Assembly: GCA_900549405.1 (NCBI GenBank)
Contig: URNZ01000020.1
Span: 1 to 28,845, forward strand
Source: an uncultured Eubacteriales bacterium
GTDB lineage: Bacteria > Bacillota > Clostridia > Oscillospirales > Oscillospiraceae
Direction of reading: 5' to 3'
Length of the DNA: 28,845 nt
The notes below the pieces were generated by a model, which had not been told where the DNA came from, did no database searches, and worked only from the letters and a program-made list of their open reading frames with translations. Each line of letters opens with the position of its first letter. The stretch's first letter is position 1. A program made the position numbers and the translations under genes. This document shows, one piece after another, positions 23,265 through 28,845 of this stretch.

Positions 23265-24166
23265 CACGATTCAGCCAATGGAAGAAACTAAAGCTCTTCC
23301 CCCTGCTGCTGGCCCTGGTGCTGGCCCTGTCCGCCTGTCAGGGCGCGCTGCCCGGGGACTGGAGCCAAGCGGCGGGGGCCGTCTCCCTGGACGACATCCC
23401 CACCTATTCCGGAGACGCCTACATCGCCGTCAACGACAATCAGCCCTTCTTTACCCAGGACGAGCTGACCACAGAGGCCTTTGAGACCTACAGCGAGCTG
23501 GACAGCCTGGGCCGCTGCGGCACGGCCTACGCCAACATCTGCCGGGAGCTGATGCCCACCGAGCCCCGTGGCGACATCAGCTCGGTGAAGCCCACGGGCT
23601 GGCAGAGCGTGAAATATGACTTTGTAGACGGCAAGTCCCTGTACAACCGCTGCCACCTCATCGGCTTTCAGCTGGCGGGAGAGAACGCCAACCCCAAAAA
23701 TCTCATCACCGGCACCCGCTATCTGAACATCGAGGGGATGCTCCCCTTCGAAAACCTGGTGGCCGACTATGTAAAAGAGACGGACCAGCACGTGCTCTAT
23801 CGGGTCACCCCCGTGTTCCAGGGCCAGGACCTGGTGGCCCGGGGCGTGCTGATGGAGGGGCTGTCCGTGGAGGACAACGGCGAGGGCGTTACCTTTTGCG
23901 TCTACGCCTATAACGTGCAGCCCGGGGTGGACATCGACTACGCCACCGGGGACAACCACGCCTCCGACAGCCAGAGCGCCGGGGACGCCAGCCAGGCGGA
24001 CTCTGCCCAGGGGACCTATGTGCTGAACATCAGCTCGAAAAAGTTCCATCTGCCCAGCTGCGGCGGCATCTCCGACATCAAGTCGTCCAACCGCCAGGAC
24101 TACACCGGCCCCCGCCAGACCCTTATCGACCAGGGCTATCAGCCCTGCGGGCGGTGCAAGCCATAA
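23261..24166 (+). CDS. Secreted DNA/RNA non-specific endonuclease lipoprotein
   Basis: The 301-residue product has a lipoprotein signal peptide with lipobox LSAC (Cys26). A beta-beta-alpha-metal nuclease domain follows, with the catalytic His132 in YNRCHLIGFQLAGENANPKN and NLITGTRYLNIEGM. The usual D/RGH motif is NRCH here, as in the EndA/Streptococcus-type branch. The last 45 residues form a separate module, FHLPSCGG...YQPCGRCKP, resembling an Ada-type metal-binding knuckle common at the end of such nucleases. It probably degrades extracellular nucleic acid for nutrients or uptake. A Ser/Asp/Gln-rich linker (about 228-250) separates the modules. Start overlaps the previous gene (ATGA). Confidence 0.9.
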   Translation: MTRFSQWKKLKLFPLLLALVLALSACQGALPGDWSQAAGAVSLDDIPTYSGDAYIAVNDNQPFFTQDELTTEAFETYSELDSLGRCGTAYANICRELMPTEPRGDISSVKPTGWQSVKYDFVDGKSLYNRCHLIGFQLAGENANPKNLITGTRYLNIEGMLPFENLVADYVKETDQHVLYRVTPVFQGQDLVARGVLMEGLSVEDNGEGVTFCVYAYNVQPGVDIDYATGDNHASDSQSAGDASQADSAQGTYVLNISSKKFHLPSCGGISDIKSSNRQDYTGPRQTLIDQGYQPCGRCKP

Positions 24167-24200
24167 AATTTTCGCTCAAAATTTTTGCCATAGATGTACG

Positions 24201-24234
24201 AAACCGTCCCACCTTTGGGACGGTTTCTCTTTTG
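24201..24234 (+). terminator. Endonuclease gene terminator
   Basis: A perfect 11-bp stem AAACCGTCCCA/TGGGACGGTTT (24201-24211 with 24216-24226) is followed by CTCTTTT. Confidence 0.85.
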
Positions 24235-24280
24235 GGTAAAAGGGACTTTTTTCGTCCCGGATATCAAGGAGGAATTTTCT

Positions 24281-24784
24281 ATGGCAAGCAGCAAGCACAC
24301 CACGACCTATCAGCTCAATCAGTGGCTGGCCAGCGACCCGGTGCTGAGAGAGGACTTCAACAGCGACAACCTGAAGCTGGAGAACGCCCTGGCCGCGCTG
24401 GCCGCCGCCCTGAACACCAAGGCGGGCAGCGACCAGCTCACCGCCGTGGCCCAAACGGTGCCCAAAGTGGCGGTGGGCTCCTATGTGGGGGACGGGGCCG
24501 CCAGCAAGAGCATCGCCCTGCCCTTCACCCCCAAGGCGGTGTACGCCTGCCCCGTCCACGGCGGCACCCTGTGGATCCCCGAGGGCTCAGGCAACGGCAC
24601 CACCTATACCTACGGCGGCCTGGCCGTCACTGGCCAAAACGCCATGACCTGGCGCGGCGGCCACGACGTGGTCGCCATCCAGACTGGCGGCTTCACGGTC
24701 TATTACTCCTACTACAGCAACGAGTTCATGTACGCCGCCGCCAACATGTCCGGCCAGACCTACGTCTACGTGGCCATCGGCTGA
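24281..24784 (+). CDS. Phage tail-like protein, isolated
   Basis: The 167-residue product opens MASSKHTTTYQLNQWLASDP, then VLREDFNSDNLKLENALAAL. This opening is typical of tail or baseplate-associated proteins in Clostridia prophages (HTTTYxLxQW...DFNxDNxKIDxAL). The C-terminal two thirds are Gly/Thr/Tyr-rich beta sequence (GGLAVTGQNAMTWRGGHDVV, YYSYYSNEFMYAAANMSG), as in receptor-binding tips. AAGGAGG lies 8 bases before the ATG. No other phage gene, integrase or attachment site is nearby, so this is a cargo gene or prophage remnant. The start lies 47 bases after the endonuclease terminator, and no promoter is evident. Function unknown. Confidence 0.7.
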   Translation: MASSKHTTTYQLNQWLASDPVLREDFNSDNLKLENALAALAAALNTKAGSDQLTAVAQTVPKVAVGSYVGDGAASKSIALPFTPKAVYACPVHGGTLWIPEGSGNGTTYTYGGLAVTGQNAMTWRGGHDVVAIQTGGFTVYYSYYSNEFMYAAANMSGQTYVYVAIG

Positions 24785-24802
24785 TTATTTTTTGTCATTA
24801 AG

Positions 24803-24848
24803 CCTTCCCCCTTCCAGGGGGAAGGTGGCATGGCGCAGCCATGACGGA
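24803..24848. repeat. Two-hairpin interspersed repeat element, copy 2
   Basis: The stem CCTTCCCCCT/AGGGGGAAGG (24803-24812 with 24816-24825) is followed by ATGGC/GCCAT with loop GCA, and GACGGATGAGGG. It has the same plan as the element at 15900-15941: a C-run/G-run hairpin, a small hairpin closed around GCA, then TGAGGG or TGAGAGGG. Confidence 0.6.
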
Positions 24849-24882
24849 TGAGGGTGACCCCCGTAAATTCAGCGGCCATCGA

Positions 24883-24956
24883 CGGGCGGACACAGAGGTC
24901 CGCCCCTACACCAGGTTACGATGGCTCTTGTAGGGGCGGACCTCCGTGTCCGCCCG
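24883..24956. repeat. 28-bp inverted repeat with 18-base loop
   Basis: The left arm 24883-24910 (CGGGCGGACAC...CCCCTACA) and the right arm 24929-24956 are reverse complements with a single mismatch. The GGGGCGGACC/TCCGCCC wording is a familiar intergenic repeat in gut Clostridia, possibly a MITE-like element. No coding frame is present. Confidence 0.75.
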
Positions 24957-24978
24957 CGTATCCTTCGTCCCCAATAGT

Positions 24979-25014
24979 AAACCCCGGCGGCCCGAAAGCC
25001 GCCGGGGTTTTTGC
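24979..25014. terminator. Terminator after the LRR-SLH gene (bidirectional)
   Basis: A perfect 13-bp stem AAACCCCGGCGGC (24979-24991) with GCCGCCGGGGTTT (24998-25010) is followed by TT on the plus strand. On the minus strand it lies 19 bases after the stop of the surface protein gene. Confidence 0.85.
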
Positions 25015-25028
25015 TGTCTTGTGCTATT

Positions 25029-28000
25029 TTACTTCTCCATCAGCCCCACAAACTGCTGGAGCATCACGGCCATTTCGGCGCGGGTAGCGCCAGCGGTGGG
25101 AGCCAGAGTGTTGTTCCCGCGACCAGACAGGATGCCAGTGTTCACGGCCCAGGTCATGGACTGACCGGCCCAGCCGGAGATGCTGTCATAGTCGGCAAAC
25201 TCCCGCACGGCCATGCCGCCCTGGGTGGTATCCATACCCTTGAGCTTGGCGTAGCCATACAGCATGGTGGCCAGCTGCTCCCGGGTGATGTTCTTCTCGG
25301 GCATGGTGCCGTCGGACACGCCGTTACTCTTAGCCCAATTCATGGCCTTCTCGTACCAGGTCGCGCCACCGGTCACGTCCTGCCCGTCCATCCGGGCCAG
25401 GATGGTCATCAGCATGGCCCGGGTGGTGTTCTGGCTGCCGCCAAACAGGTTATCACCAATCCCGGACATCAGCCCCCGCTGGGCCACAAAGTCCGCCGCA
25501 TCGGCGTACCAACTGTTTTCGGGCACATCCACAAAACCGGTCTTGCTGGGCTGGTCAGGCTTGACTTCGCTCTTCACAAAGGTCGCCTTCACGTCAACCT
25601 TGCTGTCGGGCATCACAAAGCTGAACTTGCCGTCGCCCTTGTCGGTCACGGTGATGCTGTTGCCCTTGCTGTCGGTGACGGTCACCTTGTCGATCTCATA
25701 GCCCTCGTTGGGCTTGACGGTGATGGTCACGGTTTCGCCCTTCTTGGCGGTGCTGCCGTTGTTGATAGTCACAGTGCCGTTGTCAACCTTGGGGGTAGAC
25801 ACGGCGTAGCTGTTGTTCCGGCTGGAGCCGCCGCCGCCGTGGCTGGTGGACTGATAGGTCACGGTCACGGTGCAGGGGGCAGTGCCGTCCACATAGTTGG
25901 CATTCTCGCCATACTTCACCGTGGCGGTGAAGGTATAGGTCTCGCTGCTGTTGGGCAGGGTGACGGAGAACGTGCCGCTCTCCTTGTTCGCTGTCACCTT
26001 CACATCGGCCTTGTCACAGGTGACGCTGACCTCGCCGTCCTCGGGCTTCTCCACCGTCAGGGTCACGGTACCGGAGCCGGTCAGGGCAGCCGGGTCGGCC
26101 TTGATGGTGATGGCGGGGGTGGCTTTGGTGATCACAAAGTTGGCCGTAGCGGTCACTTCCTCGTAATTTTCCGTTGCGGGGAAGGTCGCCTTGACCGTGT
26201 AGCTACCCGCAGCGGTCGGCACCGCAGCGCTGTAAGTGCTATCATCATCATTCTGGACCTTATACTGATAGGTCACGCCGGCAGTACCGTTGGTAGCGCT
26301 GGCCGGAACAGGTAGCTTAGCCGTTTCTCCATATGCCCAGCCATCCATGTTGACGGATGCTGCACCAGCAGCCTTGGTGATGGTCACATTGACTTCGTTG
26401 CTTGTCCAGACATCCGTGCTGCTGCCGCCCGCTACTACTTTGATGCTGTAGATTCCACTATCGCTCGGCGTGTAAAGCGTCAGGCTATTTCCGGCCGCAG
26501 AAATCTGTTCGCCATTCTTCATCCAGGTATAGAGCCAACCCGCACCGGGATTCTGCACCGACAGGGTAACAGCACCGTTAGGAGCATAGTTTGCGGAAAC
26601 CTTTCCGTTCTCATCCACTGCGGGGGTAGCGGTTAGCGCAACATTGTCACTCTTTGTCCACTTGGCATAGTAGACTTTTGTAGTTACAGGCTCGCCTGTA
26701 ACTGCGGTGCCGGAAAACTCCTTATTATCATACCACTCAGCGGTATAACCGGTGCGGTATACCGCCGCAAAACCGGTTTTCGTTGCATCTACACTTCCAC
26801 CGTTTGTCACAAGGAACGCATAGTTGCAATTACTGGTTTTTGCTTTCACAGAACTTGCGGCACCGTTATTGCTTACATAGATGTATTTAAAATTATCTTT
26901 CCAATCGGGTTTCTTTTCATTCTCACCATACCAGTTGTTAATTGCATAATCACCGACTGTCATGCTTTCAGCAAGCACATCACTCATATCAAATACAGTA
27001 ATGGGTGTTCTGTTGAATGCACCGGTTCCAATGGATGTGACATTTTTAGGAATATAAATTTGGGTTAAGCCACTATTCCGAAATGCGCTACTACCGATAG
27101 ACTGCAACTCCGAGTTTTCAGAAATATCTACTTTCTCAAGTGACGAGCAGCCTTTAAATGCATTGACAGGCACAGAGGTCAAGGCATCCGGCAGAGAAAC
27201 ACTTGTCAATTTCGTACAGTTAGCTGCAAAATTGTTGGGAATTTCTGTTACTTCATTACCCAAAACAATGGTCTCAATGCTGTCCTTTTGGTTGCTCAAA
27301 CTAAACTGAATTTTACCGTCATCAATTTCCAGCGTTTTCAATGGTGCTGCACTGTGTCCAGTGCCCCATGTGCCAAACATATTGCTCGGATATGTAACAT
27401 CAGAGCTTCCCTGAATTTTAGCCGTTTTCAGAGAAGAGCATCTCGTAAACGTATTCGGCCCTAAGAACTCAATATGTCCCAGCTCGATTTTCTCAAGGCT
27501 GAAGCAATCGACAAAAGCGGATTCACCAATAGCGGTTACAGTTGAGGGTATATCAATATTTTCCAACGCTCGGGTGTTATAGAATGCCATTTTTCCTATT
27601 TTCTTTAACTGAGACCCTGATTCAAATTCTATAGCAGTCAGATTTTCTGTATTAGTACAAAAGTAGGCCGGCAGTTCAGTCACTTCCTTTGCGATGGTGA
27701 GCTTTTTGATGCCGCCCCCCTGAATGACATTATTTCGTCCTTCGTCATCCATTCCATAGAAATTCACGTCTCCTGGATAGAAAAATTCGTCCATATTTTC
27801 GAGACCGGAAATCGCATAAGAACCAGCAGTTTTAATATTGGCTAACCCATCAGAAAAGTCAACCGTGCTGAATCCCGTACCGCGGAACGCAGCAACATAA
27901 ATGGCATCAACACTATCCGGCAGAACCAATTCTCCAGAATATTCTTTACCATCAATGATGCTGGTAGCTAAACTGCTGCACCCATCAAAAAATGCATACG

Positions 28001-28658
28001 GTACGGCAATGTGTTCTTCCGTGTAGGACTTAACCCATCCATCCTTGATCTTCACCGTGGGCTTAAAGTTTGTCCAATCAACAGCCGTAATTGAGGCATC
28101 CTTTGCGAAAACGCCGTCACCATAAGAATGAACATTTTCGTTAAAGGTCACTATTCCAGTAAGTTCAGTATAGGCAAACGCACCGGAACCGATACGGGTC
28201 ACACCGTCATCGATCACAACTTCCGTAATCGGAACGATATCCTCCGTTGTACGTTCAGCGTTCGTATCGGAAAGCAGTGCTCTGCGCCAAGGTGCGATAT
28301 CGCCATCAAATTCGGCCGCACGCTGCACGTACTGAGCATAATAATCCGCCATGTCGCCGTTGCCGGAGATGGTCAGGGTATAGGACCCATCTCCATCGTC
28401 ATCAGTCAACGCCCATGTAACATTATCCGCTTCCGTCGCACCGCAAGTTCCAGTCATTTTACCCGTTACAGGCAGTCCCGCATTGGTGCCGTTCTCCGTC
28501 TGGGCCGTCTGTTCGTTCTGTCCTTCGCTCACGGTGTTCTCCTGGACATTCTGAGCCGTCGTTTTCTCCCCCACCGGCTCCTCATCGGCAAAGGCCATCG
28601 GGGTCATGGACAATAAGATCGTCGCCGACAGGAGACTTGCCAATAATCGTTTCTTCAT
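25029..28658 (-). CDS. BspA-type leucine-rich-repeat surface protein with SLH anchor
   Basis: The 1209-residue secreted protein has a signal peptide at 1-24 (cleavage after AFA). A start region with the GTCG...WALTDDGDGSYTLTISGNGDM repeat common in BspA-like proteins follows. LRR_5 repeats run from about 140 to 600 (IGSGAFAYTELTGI, KIGKMAFYNTRALENIDIP, SIGSSAFRNSGLTQIYIP). Then come an InlB-type repeat (about 625-670, YTAEWYDNKEFSG), Ig-like and MBG-type modules (about 680-930), a lysine-rich bacterial repeat (GTVTINNGSTAKKGETVTI, about 955-1020), and three SLH domains (about 1035-1209, beginning FVDVPENSWYADAADFV) that bind cell-wall polymer. BspA-type proteins bind host matrix or other bacteria. 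The LRR-coding DNA is visibly AT-richer than the SLH-coding DNA. An AGGAGG site precedes the ATG. Confidence 0.93.
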   Translation of the reverse strand: MKKRLLASLLSATILLSMTPMAFADEEPVGEKTTAQNVQENTVSEGQNEQTAQTENGTNAGLPVTGKMTGTCGATEADNVTWALTDDDGDGSYTLTISGNGDMADYYAQYVQRAAEFDGDIAPWRRALLSDTNAERTTEDIVPITEVVIDDGVTRIGSGAFAYTELTGIVTFNENVHSYGDGVFAKDASITAVDWTNFKPTVKIKDGWVKSYTEEHIAVPYAFFDGCSSLATSIIDGKEYSGELVLPDSVDAIYVAAFRGTGFSTVDFSDGLANIKTAGSYAISGLENMDEFFYPGDVNFYGMDDEGRNNVIQGGGIKKLTIAKEVTELPAYFCTNTENLTAIEFESGSQLKKIGKMAFYNTRALENIDIPSTVTAIGESAFVDCFSLEKIELGHIEFLGPNTFTRCSSLKTAKIQGSSDVTYPSNMFGTWGTGHSAAPLKTLEIDDGKIQFSLSNQKDSIETIVLGNEVTEIPNNFAANCTKLTSVSLPDALTSVPVNAFKGCSSLEKVDISENSELQSIGSSAFRNSGLTQIYIPKNVTSIGTGAFNRTPITVFDMSDVLAESMTVGDYAINNWYGENEKKPDWKDNFKYIYVSNNGAASSVKAKTSNCNYAFLVTNGGSVDATKTGFAAVYRTGYTAEWYDNKEFSGTAVTGEPVTTKVYYAKWTKSDNVALTATPAVDENGKVSANYAPNGAVTLSVQNPGAGWLYTWMKNGEQISAAGNSLTLYTPSDSGIYSIKVVAGGSSTDVWTSNEVNVTITKAAGAASVNMDGWAYGETAKLPVPASATNGTAGVTYQYKVQNDDDSTYSAAVPTAAGSYTVKATFPATENYEEVTATANFVITKATPAITIKADPAALTGSGTVTLTVEKPEDGEVSVTCDKADVKVTANKESGTFSVTLPNSSETYTFTATVKYGENANYVDGTAPCTVTVTYQSTSHGGGGSSRNNSYAVSTPKVDNGTVTINNGSTAKKGETVTITVKPNEGYEIDKVTVTDSKGNSITVTDKGDGKFSFVMPDSKVDVKATFVKSEVKPDQPSKTGFVDVPENSWYADAADFVAQRGLMSGIGDNLFGGSQNTTRAMLMTILARMDGQDVTGGATWYEKAMNWAKSNGVSDGTMPEKNITREQLATMLYGYAKLKGMDTTQGGMAVREFADYDSISGWAGQSMTWAVNTGILSGRGNNTLAPTAGATRAEMAVMLQQFVGLMEK

Positions 28659-28693
28659 ATACTTTCCTCCTATAAAAAGTTCTGAAAAATTAT

Positions 28694-28746
28694 AAAAAGA
28701 CCCATTCCCGGCACGAAGTTATTCCGTGTCGGAAATGGGTCTTTTT
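28694..28746. terminator. Strong hairpin upstream of the LRR-SLH gene
   Basis: Two 22-base arms (28694-28715 and 28725-28746) pair with two imperfect positions. AAAAAGACCCATT opens and AATGGGTCTTTTT closes the stem, with T-runs on both strands. It ends an upstream minus-strand transcript from outside the window, or acts as an attenuator in the leader of the surface protein gene, whose start codon lies 36 bases downstream. Confidence 0.7.
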
Positions 28747-28790
28747 ATATCAAATTGGGCATAGAAAACGGGCAGACCAGAAAAAATTAT

Positions 28791-28845
28791 TGCTCTGCTC
28801 TGCTCTGCTCTGCTCTGCTCTGCTCTGCTCTGCTCTGCTCTGCTC
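28791..28845. repeat. TGCTC pentanucleotide tandem repeat, at least 11 copies
   Basis: There are eleven perfect copies of TGCTC (GAGCA on the other strand) with no interruption, continuing to the last base of the window. It lies about 130 bases upstream of the LRR-SLH start codon. Confidence 0.97.

Noticed and set aside
28791..28845. CRISPR array
   Set aside because: The repeat unit is only 5 bases, without spacers. This is a simple tandem repeat.

Overview
The window looks like a chromosomal segment of a GC-rich, anaerobic, probably gut-dwelling Clostridia, most like the Flavonifractor/Pseudoflavonifractor/Oscillospiraceae group. The clues are strong AGGAGG-type ribosome binding sites, a T-box on thrS, a YtvI-like sporulation protein, SLH-anchored surface proteins, lipobox lipoproteins, a Tct transporter, and an F-type ATP synthase operon beside infC-rpmI-rplT. 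The genus is inferred from gene content and style, not from a marker gene.

Layout. 1-8080 (minus strand): the 5' end of a HAD phosphatase gene, then infC-rpmI-rplT with its own promoter, a probable L20-type leader and a terminator, then the ATP synthase operon atpB-E-F-A-G-D-C with promoter and terminator. The operon has no atpH. Instead, the C-terminal half of the delta subunit is fused to the N-terminus of alpha, and subunit c carries a signal peptide. 8285-13653 (plus): a small membrane zinc-ribbon protein, a threonine T-box, a thrS without TGS domain, a YtvI-like membrane protein, and an HtrA-like protease whose promoter region carries an 11-bp-spaced direct repeat.

13808-15955: a damaged GH26-like/SLH glycosidase gene (minus) and, next to it, a compact type I toxin-antitoxin-like module. 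The module has a 28-residue holin-like toxin, a sequestered ribosome binding site and a convergent antisense RNA with its own strong promoter.

15955-22698 (minus): an omega-amidase-like nitrilase, then an operon of two RraA/HMG-aldolase-like genes and tctC-tctB-tctA, then an IclR regulator. The same 17-bp palindrome (GTTTCC-N5-GGAAAC) lies at the operon promoter and at the iclR promoter, so this is probably a self-contained regulated module for uptake of a carboxylic acid and its retro-aldol cleavage.

22857-24784 (plus): a small conserved protein overlapping a secreted DNA/RNA endonuclease lipoprotein, then an isolated phage-tail-like protein. 24790-25014 holds interspersed inverted repeats and a terminator. 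25029-28658 (minus) encodes a 1209-residue BspA-type leucine-rich-repeat SLH surface protein. Upstream of it lie a strong hairpin and an 11-copy TGCTC tandem repeat that runs off the end of the window.
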